Assembly (NCBI GenBank): GCA_039105265.1
Contig: JAPFFF010000408.1
Coordinates: 1 to 23,393, forward strand
Length of the DNA: 23,393 bases
Origin: Tritrichomonas musculus
Taxonomy: Eukaryota; Parabasalia; Tritrichomonadida; Tritrichomonadidae
Reading direction: 5' to 3'
The position numbers and the translations under genes were made by a program. The notes beneath the pieces were generated by a model. That model was not told the origin of the DNA. It searched no databases and was given only the letters and a program-made list of their open reading frames with translations. Each line of letters opens with the position of its first letter. Positions within the stretch are counted from its first letter, which is position 1. Positions 1-10,048 of the stretch are shown one piece after another.

Positions 1-24
1 ATCGATTGCCTTCCGAAAGAGTAA

Positions 25-399
25 GTGTTAAATGGAAATAATGAAACATTAGCCTCAATTATTCGCACAAGATCAGTTACTGCATATGTTAATGCTATTT
101 CTCAAAGCTTTTTTGTAAACCATCTGACACAAAGTAAAAGGAAGAAAGCAAAGCAAGTCCAGAAATAATTCATGCAAATAAACAAATCCAAAGTAGTTCA
201 TGTGATTATTACAGATAATTCACAAAAGACAGAGATCAATCATCATTGTTCTGATGACATTACAGATTTTCTTGAATATTCAAATATTCTTTCTTATAAG
301 ATTTATATAAAATATCACAAACTTGGCATTTTTTTTTGTTTTTTATCATGCATTCATTTATTTAAAACCAATATTTTGCATAAATGTTATTGTGTTTTT
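25..399 (+). other. Coding-like fragment of unknown identity
   Basis: Two stretches in the same frame (about 25-168 and 172-399) translate to peptides with balanced, protein-like composition, for example ASIIRTRSVTAYVNAISQSF and then a basic run SKRKKAKQVQK. They are separated by an interruption, and the second runs out into low-complexity AT-rich sequence. I do not recognise a family. It could be the eroded edge of a repeat-family gene or an exon of a gene that starts outside the window. No trichomonad-type intron signals were seen here. Seen: open frame and composition. Inferred: relic status. Confidence 0.25.
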
Positions 400-1228
400 C
401 TAGAAATTATGGTCACTTTTTCTTAGCTCATTTGGTTGGCCAAATAACATCTGAAAATGAAGTTGATGATTTTCGCATCCTGAACGAGTACTACATGAAG
501 AGGTTCCCGAGCGAGTACCCGAAGATCCTCGCTGAGGCGATAATCAAAGCTTTTCCGATTGAGAAGGAAAATGTCCTTATGAAGCGCATTAAAAAGAAAA
601 ACATTTTAACGGTCGCCATCGCTTTTGCGCTCTCGAGGATGCCGAACGAAACTCGTGTCGCTATGTTCAAGACATGTGATGTGGAATGGTCGGCGGTTAT
701 TCCACTTTTGAAAGGAAATCTTCAGCATCTTTGCTTCACGTCGATTCCTTTTGAAAAATTCGTCATTTTCGCCGATGACGATAAGTCCCTCAAAAAGTGA
801 AAGAGCCGTTAGAGGTCATTAATTTCGCCTTGAAAGAAGGCTTCCTTTTGAGGGCCTTTTTGTTCGCAGCTAAAATCGGCCTCGATTTCTGCCAGATTCT
901 GGGCGACGATCAGCAAAGCCGAAAATTCGGTGACATGAAGCTCGAGGAGTCCATAAGTCTCGTCGAGAGGCAGAAGAGTGACTGCGAGCCTGCCGAGAAG
1001 AGCGCGCAGATACTCAGGTTCTTCGGCAGCACCCTCCAGGCTGGCGGCTTCTGCTGCCTCTCGCTCGCGACGTTTCTCGTGCTGGACGACGCTGTGAAGA
1101 TACAGAGCATATTCATCATCGACGAGAAGATGGTCGGCGAGGTGGAGAGGTTCGTGAGCGCCAACAAGGAGTCGCCCTACAGGGAGGCGCTGGAGAGCGC
1201 GCTGAAGGAAGCCGCGGGTGAAGCCTAA
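384..1228 (+). pseudogene. GC-rich 3' part of a frame-broken helical-protein gene
   Basis: Two overlapping frames read as one protein. The first (ATG at 384, convincing from about 432) gives VDDFRILNEYYMKRFPSEYP and ends at 800. The second is open from 785 and continues to the TAA at 1228. The frame must change between 785 and 800, a window containing a run of five A (792-796); one missing base there, or a -1 slip, would explain it. The combined roughly 270 residues look all-helical, with hydrophobic segments such as FLLRAFLFAAKIGLDFCQIL, and resemble the end of an alpha-solenoid protein. I cannot name the family. GC content climbs from about 40% to about 60% toward the stop, with GC-ending codons, in sharp contrast to the flanks. 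The 5' end is missing or lost in AT-rich DNA. It may be a pseudogene, a sequencing error in an A run, or a programmed frameshift. Confidence 0.55.
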
Positions 1229-2660
1229 AAAAAAAGTTATTGTTTATATAAATAAAAATGTGTATGTGTTATATTTGATTAATTCAATATTTGATTGTAG
1301 CGTGATTTAAGGTGGTAGCACTATGGTTTGCGAAAATCAGAACAGCTTTTTGAGAGGATTTTATATGAAATAGATTTGTGGCTCTTTATATATTTTTACC
1401 GAGACTTGCATTAAAAGGAAGTGATATCACTTTTTGTTTAAAGTTTCTATGTAATTCTTAGATTATCAGACATTTTTTACAAAATTTGAATGAATTTATT
1501 CAATCAATAAGAATAACTTTGAGGTAATGTTTGTTCACTGATTTAAATAGACAATGATTTGGGGCCTTCTACTTAATTTATGAAAAAGCTCTAATTTTAA
1601 ATGCTCTTCCCTCAAAACTTTCAATTGAAAGCTTTTCAACGAGCTTTATCAAAAATGTTTGAAAAACACATAATAGCATGATTCATATATTATTTATAAT
1701 AAAGTATGTCATTATATTCATCGGTATGTGCATGATATTATATATTAATATTTGATTCGCTTTTGTTTTATATTGCATGAGCTTTTCAGCAAACTTTGAA
1801 AATTTTTGAAATCAATTTTTCTTTAGATTATTGAAGAAATCTTTTTTTTTTTGATGTATAAGTGTATTCTATACTTATAACAGTATTAAATAATAATTCA
1901 ATATCAAATCTATCAAACTTTATTCAAATATGAATCTATCAATATATTAAAAATCGTTATTTTGGTATTTTTGGTAATAATTAGCAAATTTTATTATTAT
2001 ATTTTTGTTACATTGGTAAATAAGTTCAATATTATTGCAAACTTGTGTGTGGTGATTAATTGACATAATTAATCAGGCATGTTACTTGATTTAAACCAGC
2101 GTTATATTAGAAATAAATAATTAATAAATATTGTAATATATTAAAAATGTCTTTGATTCTTGTGTTATTAAACATAATTAAAAATTTTCATAAAAATAGC
2201 CAAATTTTCATTTTTTGTGAATATTTGCTGCTTTAAAAAGATCCATTAAAGATATCCAAGCTTTCATCAATATTTTAGTGACAAATAGTAAAATATTTAT
2301 ATATTTGAATATAACAAACTTGAACGCATTTGTCACATTAAAACTGAAATGCATGGCTTTATTTCATTTTTGAATCAAAGATTGCATTTATTTACTTCTA
2401 TAATTTAGGCTAAATGATAAGAATGTTTGAAATAATTTTCGAGTTGATTTTATTTGTAAAAATGGTTACATTTTTTCCAAAATTTGAATTTTTTAAAGCT
2501 AATATTTTAAAATTAGATCTCAATACTAGTGCAATTATATATAACTATTGAACCATATTTTAAATACAAGTTAATTTAAAAAAAAAAATAATTATGTTAT
2601 TATTCAATTTGTAATAATTTATTAAACAAATAATTTTTATCATTGTTTATATAAATGCAT
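1229..2660. other. AT-rich intergenic DNA
   Basis: I see no convincing gene in this stretch. It is dominated by A/T words and homopolymer runs. The only non-AT landmark is TTTAAGGTGGT at 1306-1316, which matches 11 bases of the terminal repeat of the MITE-like element at 10191-10944. No matching second end was found nearby. Confidence 0.6.
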
Positions 2661-2813
2661 TTAACCTTTTTTGTGTCCATGTGATTCATCAATCATCCTT
2701 TGAAGATCGTTATTTTGGTTAATGCATTCTTTGATTGCGTTGATAATTTCTGCTTTAGCAAAAGCATAATTGTTGTAAAACTTGTTGATTGATCTATCTT
2801 CTTCACGACTCAT
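2661..2813 (-). CDS. Small 50-aa hydrophilic protein, unrecognised
   Basis: On the minus strand an ATG at 2813 opens 50 codons closed by TAA at 2663-2661. The protein begins MSREEDRSINKFYNN and ends DESHGHKKG. It is charged, probably one long helix (KAEIINAIKECINQNNDLQR), with no signal peptide or membrane segment. Codon composition is visibly less AT-rich than the surrounding DNA (GC roughly 37% against about 20%), which is the main argument that it is real. A five-copy motif array lies directly upstream on its coding strand (2838-2953), as expected for a regulatory region. I do not recognise a family; a small coiled-coil subunit of a larger complex is possible. It could instead be the last exon or a relic of a longer gene, but no longer frame joins it. 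Confidence 0.5.
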   Translation of the reverse strand: MSREEDRSINKFYNNYAFAKAEIINAIKECINQNNDLQRMIDESHGHKKG

Positions 2814-2837
2814 TTTTGGCAAATTTAATTGTTATTA

Positions 2838-2953
2838 TAACCATATTATTATTAAAGCATTTAATATAACCATATTATTGTGAATTTATTATAACCATAT
2901 TATTATGAATTTAAATTATAACCATATTTCTGTGATTTTAAAGTAACCATATT
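2838..2953 (-). promoter_or_regulatory. Five phased copies of AATATGGTTA
   Basis: The word TAACCATATT (AATATGGTTA on the minus strand) occurs at 2838, 2867, 2892, 2919 and 2944. Spacings are 29, 25, 27 and 25 bp. Sequence between copies is partly conserved, so this is a degenerate minisatellite of about 26 bp. It starts 25 bp upstream of the 50-aa gene. The arrangement suits a cluster of protein binding sites, but a plain decayed tandem repeat is equally possible. Confidence 0.5.
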
Positions 2954-2993
2954 TTTGTTAAAATATACTAATCCCAATAAATTGAAAGTGATT

Positions 2994-3009
2994 CTCTCAA
3001 TTTTGAGAG
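2994..3009. repeat. Short palindrome CTCTCAA-TT-TTGAGAG
   Basis: A perfect 7-bp inverted repeat with a 2-nt centre. It sits between flanking copies of the word AATCCCAA (about 2971) and its complement TTGGGATT (about 3056-3063), so it is the centre of a looser inverted structure of about 100 bp. Confidence 0.45.
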
Positions 3010-3057
3010 AGTTCTATTCAATTTTCTGAGATTTATCGGATTTTATCATTCAATCTT

Positions 3058-3174
3058 GGGATTAGAGTATTGAATTTTAGGTTTTAATGGGATTAGAGTA
3101 TTGAATTTTGGGATTTGATGGGATGAAAGTATTGAATTTTGGGATTAAAAGGGATTGATGTATTCAATAAAAGG
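3058..3174. repeat. 31-bp tandem minisatellite, 3.8 copies
   Basis: Units start at 3058, 3089, 3120 and 3151, each beginning GGGAT and containing GTATTGAATTTT in the first three copies. The fourth is partial and diverged. The word TTGGGATTAAAA of the third unit recurs in inverted orientation at 3993-4004, suggesting that the repeat family is scattered through this intergenic region. Confidence 0.8.
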
Positions 3175-4694
3175 TAGGGAAAACCAAAATACATTCAATT
3201 TTTTTCAAATCTTTGGGATTTTTATTCAAAATTTGGTAATAATCATGAAAAAGAATTATTTATTTATCATTGTCAAAAAGTCAAAGGAAAAAGATATAAT
3301 ATAAAACGAAAATTAACAAACAGTGCTATTTTACATGATAACATTTCATTAAAGCAGATTAATGCTTTAAAAATGATCAAATTATTTCTTTAAATCGAAG
3401 TTATTTGTCTGAATTTGAAATTTTATAGAGTAATTCATTATTATATCAATAAATTCTTTTCATAAAGCATACTTTTTAAGAAAAAAAGGTATTAAATTTT
3501 ATTTTTTTAAAAAATAATTTAAAATTATCATATATGAATGATAAGTTTTGATGTATAAAATATGAAACTGAATTCTTTTCATTCAAAAAAGAAACATTTT
3601 TACCTTAATATCTATGCAAATATGAATATAAAAAAAAAATGATGATAATTTCAATCGAACCATAGAAATTGTAAAAGAGTTAAATTGAAATTAATAACAA
3701 TTGAGATAAAAAATAAACTTGGTTTTTAAAAATGATTATTTTACCTTATTCATTTTTATTTATTATATATGATTGAAGCAAAAAAAAAAATCATAAAATA
3801 GTAGATTACACAGAATATCTTAATAAATAAATGTGTGAACTTAAAAGGTCAACAAATGCTCAACAGAAATCTACTCAATTTGTTGAATCAAATACGATCA
3901 AGAAAGGTCAAATAATTGCTTTTTTTTTTTTTTTTTTTTTTTAGTAAATGATCTAAATCCCAAAAAGAAAAAAAATTATTCCCATTTTCGAATTTTAATC
4001 CCAATGTATCAACCTTAGCAAGAATTTTAATGGAAAAAAAGTGGGGAATTTATAAACTTATCAAATTTTGAAATTCATCAAAAAATTTACCACTTTCAAT
4101 TCAAAAAATTTTCCACTTTCAATATGAAAATTCTCTTCTAAACTTGGAGTCAAAAGTCGGACCACTTTCAACCTTATATTGGCCTTTTGAGCGGTTATTT
4201 TATTTTTCGTCTTCTCAATTTAGAACACTTTTCCATTCAATTAATGGTATGAGTTTTGATTCGTCTCAATTTTGCATTTTTCAATGCAAAAAAAAATAAA
4301 AAAGATAAGAAGAAATGTCTTCCATCATTTAATCCAAGTAAGAATTTGCTAAAAAGTGTTCCAAAATATCAGAGAAATTAAAATTTATATTTGCGCCTTT
4401 CCGATTGAATTAAAATTTTTTGAGAAATTTTCAAAATTATGTAATATTTTGGGGCAAAATGGTTAAAAATAGAAAATATTGATAATTTTATGGAATAAAT
4501 GAACAATTTGGAAATAGAAATCGTGATATTTAAACAGAATTTCGCCAATATATTTTTTCGAGATGTATCTTTTGTGTATTTTGAGATTTATTGCATTTTA
4601 GGCAATATATTATAATATTTTTTTTTTTTTTTTCAATCATCTTGCGGTAGTTGCGGTATTTTGGAAAGAAAATTTATCATATAATCAAATATTG
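3175..4694. other. AT-rich intergenic DNA
   Basis: No gene was found. The stretch holds a T23 run (3920-3942), three copies of CCACTTTCAA (4090, 4113, 4162), and a short GC-richer tandem TTGCGGTA (about 4643-4659). None of these defines a recognisable element. Confidence 0.5.
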
Positions 4695-5180
4695 TTGGCT
4701 GTGTTGTTGTATTAGATCATCAAACTCTACAGCAGATGCATTTAGTTAAGCGACATTTTCAAACAAGAAGTTTTAATTTTCCAAATTCAAATTATAACTC
4801 ATTTATTCAATTTTTTTAAAATAAAAAACGAATATATACATATATATATCAATTATTAAAATAGGATTTAGGATTTAAAATTAATATAATTAATTATATA
4901 ATATTTAATTATAGCTAATATATGCAAAAAGCTTTTTATATATAAGATATTCATTTTTTTTCATTCAATTAAATTCTTATAGATACAAATATATAAAATA
5001 TATTATTTAAAATAATAAATAAATTAAATATTATCTATTTTTATATTTATAAATATATCAATAAAATTAAATAATAATATAAACACTTTAATTATCTTAT
5101 AAATTATAGGATATAGTTATTTTGAAAAAAAAAGATTTGAGATAAAAAAATTAAGAAAATAATTTATCAAACACAGCCAA
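4695..5180. mobile_element. Possible small inverted-repeat element (MITE-like)
   Basis: An 11-bp perfect inverted pair, TTGGCTGTGTT at 4695-4705 and AACACAGCCAA at 5170-5180, bounds about 486 bp of extremely AT-rich DNA with no coding capacity. The ends are much richer in GC than their surroundings, which makes chance pairing less likely. No clear target-site duplication was identified. It lies about 150 bp upstream of the kinase ATG. Confidence 0.3.
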
Positions 5181-5282
5181 AATAAAACAGAAAAAATTAA
5201 TTTGAGATAAAAAGTTCAAAATTTTAAAAAATGAAAGGAAAAAAATATGTCAGAGAAATTTGAAAGGAAAAATGGTGGTCTG

Positions 5283-5288
5283 CCTTTT
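5283..5288 (+). promoter_or_regulatory. CCTTTT motif upstream of kinase gene
   Basis: CCTTTT lies 45 nt before the kinase ATG. In Trichomonas vaginalis a CCTTTT core-promoter motif (M5) is known near transcription starts. Here it is only a single six-base match, and no TCA initiator is seen close to this ATG. Confidence 0.25.
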
Positions 5289-5332
5289 GGTTTTAAGTTT
5301 ATAAAAATATTTTTAAAAGAAGGTAATTACGA

Positions 5333-8300
5333 ATGATTGAAGATATCTTAAGATTTTATAAAACTATAAGCCGCCCCCAAATTGAAGTTAATACAGTATT
5401 TAAAGAAATTGTCCAAGATTATTCAATTTTTCATATCTCAGAGAGCTCTTTTCCAAATGATGACGAAAAACAAAGAATTACAGATAAAATCAAAGAATCA
5501 CAAGTGGTTATCATTGATCAAAACCAAGAACTTAATAAGAAAATGCAAAATAAATATTTTATTATCGGTTTTGAAAAAACATTAATCTTATTCGAGTATT
5601 CTTCAAAATCAGAATATTTTCTTCGGGAACTTTTTTCTATTCATTCACAAATATTAACATGCGACTTATCCGATCAAAATAATAAAATGCAAATATTCAA
5701 AAAAGAAATCAATGATTTTAAAAAGAAATTTGTTTATAATAGAATATATTCTCAGCAAGCATGGAAAATCACCAATTCATGTATTTTAGGATATTTGATC
5801 AAGAAAAGTTACTTAAAACTGAACCAAAATCGAATCGAGAAATTTAATTCAGACAGAGACGACCAAAAAGAACCAGAAATTTTTGAAAAAGAAGAGTTCG
5901 TCGAATTACGAACAGTTGGCAATGGGAGTTTTGCACTATGTAAATTAGCTTATCACATAAAACGCCAAGAATTATTTGTTGTTAAAAAGCCAAATACTAT
6001 TTATGCGGAAAATGATAAATTATTGAAACGCGAAATAGAAAATTACAAGAAAATAAAGCATCCTTTTTTACCAAGATTTTACGGAACAGTCAAAGATAAA
6101 GACTACCTTGTTATTGAATTTATAAATGGATCAACATTAAAAGAAATTAGTCAAGACTATCTCAATTTCAATGAAAAAATAACAGTTATTTATGAATTAA
6201 TTTTAGTCATGAAATATTTGCATGACAATAAATTTATTTATCGCGATTTGAAACCTAACAATGTTATGATTGATGAGAATAAAACAGCTGTTTTGATTGA
6301 TTTTGATAGATTGATTTCAAACGAAAGCAATGAAGAAAAACAAGAACAAACTCTTGATATAAATGCTGATTTTTTAGCTCCTGAAGTGAATGAAGATAGA
6401 AAGTACACATATAAAAGTGATATTTATTCACTTGGTAAAATTATTAAGTATATAATTGGTCAAAAAGAAGATGTAGCATCAGGATCTTTATTTAAAAGTA
6501 TAATTGAGAAATGCACTAAGGAGAATCCAGGTGTATCATCAGAATCTCTATCAAAACTAAAAAGCATAATTGAGGAATGCACCAAAGACAATCCAGAAGA
6601 ACGTCCTTCAATTTCTAACTTGTTTAGTTATTTTAATACCAATTTTAAGTCAGAAATCATTTATATGCCAAATATAAAATCACAATTCTTTCACAAAATG
6701 TTTCGAATTGAAAGCCTATTTTCAATATTGACTGACAGTTTTTCAATTTTTTTATCGCTGGCAGCAAATCAAAATGATCCACAAGCACAATTCAATCTCG
6801 GTGTTATTTATTGTGAAGGACGATATGTCACACGAGATATCAACAAATCAATTCATTATCTTTCACTCGCAGCAGATCAAAATCATCCACAAGCACAATT
6901 CAGTCTCGGTGTTATTTATTGTGAAGGACGATATGTCACACGAGATATCAACAAATCAATTCATTATCTTTCACTCGCAGCAGATCAAAATCATCCACAA
7001 GCACAATTCAGTCTCGGTGTTATTTATTGTGAAGGACGATATGTCACACGAGATATCAACAAATCAATTCATTATTATTCACTCGCAGCAGATCAAAATT
7101 ATCCACAAGCACAATTCAATCTCGGTGTTATTTATTATGAAGGACTATATGTCACACGAGATATCAACAAATCAATTCATTATTTTTCACTCGCAGCAGA
7201 TCAAAATTATCCACAAGCACAATTCAGTCTCGGTTTGATTTATTGTGAAGGACTATATGTCACACGAGATATCAACAAATCAATTCATTATTATTCACTC
7301 GCAGCAGATCAAAATGATCCACAAGCACAATTCAATCTCGGTGTTATTTATTATGAAGGACGATATGTCACACGAGATATCAACAAATCAATTCATTATT
7401 TTTCACTCGCAGCAGATCAAAATGATCCACAAGCACAATCCTATCTCGGCTTGATTTATTATGAAGGACTATATGTCACACGAGATATCAACAAATCAAT
7501 TCATTATTTTTCACTCGCAGCAGATCAAAATCATCCAAAAGCACAATCCTATCTCGGCTTGATTTATTATGAAGGACTATATGTCACACGAGATATCAAC
7601 AAATCAATTCATTATTTTTCACTCGCAGCAGATCAAAATTATCCACAAGCACAATTCAATCTCGGTTTGATTTATTATGAAGGACGATATGTCACACGAG
7701 ATATCAACAAATCAATTCATTATTATTCACTCGCAGCAGATCAAAATTATCCACAAGCACAATTCAATCTCGGTGGCATTTATTATGAAGGACGATATGT
7801 CACACGAGATATCAACAAATCAATTCATTATTATTCACTCGCAGCAGATCAAAATTATCCACAAGCACAATTCAATCTCGCTCGCATTTATTATGAAGGA
7901 CGATATGTCACACGAGATATCAACAAATCAATTCATTATTTATCACTCGCAGCAAATCAAAATGATCCACAAGCACAATTCAATCTCGGTGTTATTTATT
8001 ATGAAGGACGATATGTCACACGAGATATCAACAAATCAATTCATTATTTTTCACTCGCAGCAAATCAAAATGATCCACAAGCACAATTCAATCTCGGTGG
8101 CATTTATTATGAAGGACGATATGTCACACGAGATATCAACAAATCAATTCATTATTTTTCACTCGCAGCAGATCAAAATTATCCACAAGCACAATTCAAT
8201 CTCGGTTTGATTTATTATGAAGGACTATATGTCACACGAGATATCAACAAATCAATTCATTATTTTTCACTCGCAGCAGATCAAAATTATCCACAAGCAC

Positions 8301-9376
8301 AATTCAATCTCGGTTTGATTTATTATGAAGGACGATATGTCACACGAGATATCAACAAATCAATTCATTATTATTCACTCGCAGCAGATCAAAATTATCC
8401 ACAAGCACAATTCAATCTCGGTGGCATTTATTATGAAGGACTATATGTCACACGAGATATCAACAAATCAATTCATTATTATTCACTCGCAGCAGATCAA
8501 AATTATCCACAAGCACAATTCAATCTCGGTTTGATTTATTATGAAGGACGATATGTCACACGAGATATCAACAAATCAATTCATTATTATTCACTCGCAG
8601 CAGATCAAAATTATCCACAAGCACAATTCAATCTCGGATGCATTTATTATGAGCATCAAAATATAAAAGAAGCCCAACATTATTTGATTAGGTCTTCTAT
8701 CAACCAATATAGACCCGCTCACTTTGCACATGGATTTTTACTTCACTCTAGAAACAGCACAACGAAGGACATTCATGGTGCAATTCATTATTACAAAGAA
8801 GCTTCATCATTCAACAACCAGTATGCTAAAAACAATCTTGGCATTATTTACAAAAATGGTTTTGGTGATGAAATCAAAGCAAGAACAGGCAGTGCGATTG
8901 AATATTTTGAGGAAGCAATCCGTCAAAAAAGAGATTACTTGTCAATGTACAATTTGGCTCATATTTACATTTATTGCGATTTGATTAAACACGACATTGA
9001 CAAATCGATTAATTTATTAATTAGATCAGCCAATAAATTTATTCATTCATTGGTTTTATTGTGCATAATCTTAATGAAAAAATATGGAGACATCTCAAAT
9101 GTTATGCAAGAAATTAAAAAGCTGCCTGATGACAATGGTTTTCATTTTAATGCAAGCACAATAATAATGGTCATGAACTCTATATATGGAGAAAAATTAA
9201 ATGACTTATATGAGTTGTATAGATCGATAGATTTTTTATATGGTATTTTTTATGAACCTATTTTGTCATCAAATCTTCACAACACAAGCTATCATGAACA
9301 TGTCAAACACCCATTCGCAAAGAATATTTCAGAGAAATTTTATGAAGGTTTCGGTAGTGATTTACTAATTGAATGA
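5333..9376 (+). CDS. Protein kinase with 17 tandem Sel1 repeats
   Basis: A 1347-aa protein. Residues 1-185 are an unrecognised N-terminal region. A protein kinase domain follows (about 187-435): glycine loop GNGSFAL (196-202), ATP-binding lysine in FVVKKP (K218), helix-C glutamate E234, catalytic YRDLKPNN (D305; His of HRD is Tyr), metal-binding DFD (323-325, in place of DFG), and APE (349-351). All catalytic residues are present, so it is probably active. From residue 477 come 17 Sel1-type repeats of exactly 36 aa, then more diverged Sel1-like helices to the end. Sel1 repeats form a superhelical protein-binding scaffold, so the kinase is probably cytosolic and acts on partners held by the repeats; the substrate is unknown. 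The C-lobe contains an internal duplication (SIIEKCTKENP near 389 and SIIEECTKDNP near 411). Such kinase-Sel1 fusions are a large family in trichomonads. The start is the first ATG of an uninterrupted frame. Confidence 0.9.
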   Translation: MIEDILRFYKTISRPQIEVNTVFKEIVQDYSIFHISESSFPNDDEKQRITDKIKESQVVIIDQNQELNKKMQNKYFIIGFEKTLILFEYSSKSEYFLRELFSIHSQILTCDLSDQNNKMQIFKKEINDFKKKFVYNRIYSQQAWKITNSCILGYLIKKSYLKLNQNRIEKFNSDRDDQKEPEIFEKEEFVELRTVGNGSFALCKLAYHIKRQELFVVKKPNTIYAENDKLLKREIENYKKIKHPFLPRFYGTVKDKDYLVIEFINGSTLKEISQDYLNFNEKITVIYELILVMKYLHDNKFIYRDLKPNNVMIDENKTAVLIDFDRLISNESNEEKQEQTLDINADFLAPEVNEDRKYTYKSDIYSLGKIIKYIIGQKEDVASGSLFKSIIEKCTKENPGVSSESLSKLKSIIEECTKDNPEERPSISNLFSYFNTNFKSEIIYMPNIKSQFFHKMFRIESLFSILTDSFSIFLSLAANQNDPQAQFNLGVIYCEGRYVTRDINKSIHYLSLAADQNHPQAQFSLGVIYCEGRYVTRDINKSIHYLSLAADQNHPQAQFSLGVIYCEGRYVTRDINKSIHYYSLAADQNYPQAQFNLGVIYYEGLYVTRDINKSIHYFSLAADQNYPQAQFSLGLIYCEGLYVTRDINKSIHYYSLAADQNDPQAQFNLGVIYYEGRYVTRDINKSIHYFSLAADQNDPQAQSYLGLIYYEGLYVTRDINKSIHYFSLAADQNHPKAQSYLGLIYYEGLYVTRDINKSIHYFSLAADQNYPQAQFNLGLIYYEGRYVTRDINKSIHYYSLAADQNYPQAQFNLGGIYYEGRYVTRDINKSIHYYSLAADQNYPQAQFNLARIYYEGRYVTRDINKSIHYLSLAANQNDPQAQFNLGVIYYEGRYVTRDINKSIHYFSLAANQNDPQAQFNLGGIYYEGRYVTRDINKSIHYFSLAADQNYPQAQFNLGLIYYEGLYVTRDINKSIHYFSLAADQNYPQAQFNLGLIYYEGRYVTRDINKSIHYYSLAADQNYPQAQFNLGGIYYEGLYVTRDINKSIHYYSLAADQNYPQAQFNLGLIYYEGRYVTRDINKSIHYYSLAADQNYPQAQFNLGCIYYEHQNIKEAQHYLIRSSINQYRPAHFAHGFLLHSRNSTTKDIHGAIHYYKEASSFNNQYAKNNLGIIYKNGFGDEIKARTGSAIEYFEEAIRQKRDYLSMYNLAHIYIYCDLIKHDIDKSINLLIRSANKFIHSLVLLCIILMKKYGDISNVMQEIKKLPDDNGFHFNASTIIMVMNSIYGEKLNDLYELYRSIDFLYGIFYEPILSSNLHNTSYHEHVKHPFAKNISEKFYEGFGSDLLIE
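6761..8649 (+). repeat. 108-bp tandem array encoding Sel1 repeats
   Basis: Seventeen complete 108-bp units (6761-8596) and a partial eighteenth, with no insertion or deletion. A core encoding YVTRDINKSIHY is identical in every copy. Differences are confined to a few codons: Asp/His/Tyr after QN, Val/Leu/Gly/Arg after LG, Cys/Tyr before EG, Arg/Leu after EG, and Leu/Tyr/Phe before SLA. The variants are shuffled among copies, which suggests recent expansion and gene conversion. The regularity also leaves a second frame open for long stretches. Confidence 0.97.
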
Positions 9377-10048
9377 GATCAACAAATCCTTGAATTTTTG
9401 TATGTTGAGTTTTATAAATAATTCCAACTTATCGAAAAAACATCTATTTTTGAATTATAGTTCAATGTAAAACCCCCGTACCACTGTAATACTCCTGAAC
9501 CATTTTTTGACCTAAATTTTAGCATATTTTACGGGTGGCTATTTTTACATTCAAATGGTACCGGAGTTTCTATCTCAAATGCCTGTTCATTAATGCACCA
9601 TATGTTATATTAAATATGTCACTGTTCAATCTCATCTCAGTTTCTACCAAACTTCAATTACTGATCAATTGCATTCAAAATTTTCATTTCACTTCTCAGC
9701 TCCTTCACAATTTCATGGAAAAACATTGATTTAATATTATGCTGCATATGTTGATGTCTTTTTGATAAAAAACTTATCATAATATTTTTATTCTTATTTA
9801 AAAGATTTTGTTGATAAAAATGACATAGGTCCATCTGATGGCCAAAATGGTTATTCAGAAATTTTAAAAGAAATTGATAACTAAAAAAAATTGTATGTCT
9901 ATATCTCAGCTACGAGGTTACGGTTACACCTTCTCTCTATGCATGTAAGGGACTCTAAAGAACTTGGGAAAAATTCTGGCAAAAAATTGACCTTTGGTGA
10001 CATATAAAAACGATTGTTTCAACATATTATAATCAACTTATTTTTCAG

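Noticed and set aside
401-426. Intron acceptor (TTTTCTAG or TTTTTCTTAG) joining the 25-399 fragment to the GC-rich gene
   Set aside because: Known trichomonad introns carry a longer conserved branch-plus-acceptor motif (ACTAACACACAG type), which is absent.
2966-4015. Larger transposon bounded by AATCCCAA-type words
   Set aside because: The outer words do not form a consistent terminal inverted repeat; they are better explained as scattered copies of the 31-bp repeat.
6774-8534. Long open frames in a second + frame with repeated MKDDMSHEISTNQF peptides
   Set aside because: They are a by-product of the indel-free 108-bp array read out of frame; the kinase-Sel1 frame is open throughout and explains the DNA.
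9535-9729. 64-codon + frame as a gene
   Set aside because: It starts with GTG, has AT-driven composition and overlaps a degenerate inverted repeat.
9895-10010. Less AT-rich patch as a tRNA or small RNA gene
   Set aside because: No cloverleaf, A-box/B-box pair or other RNA signature could be found by eye.
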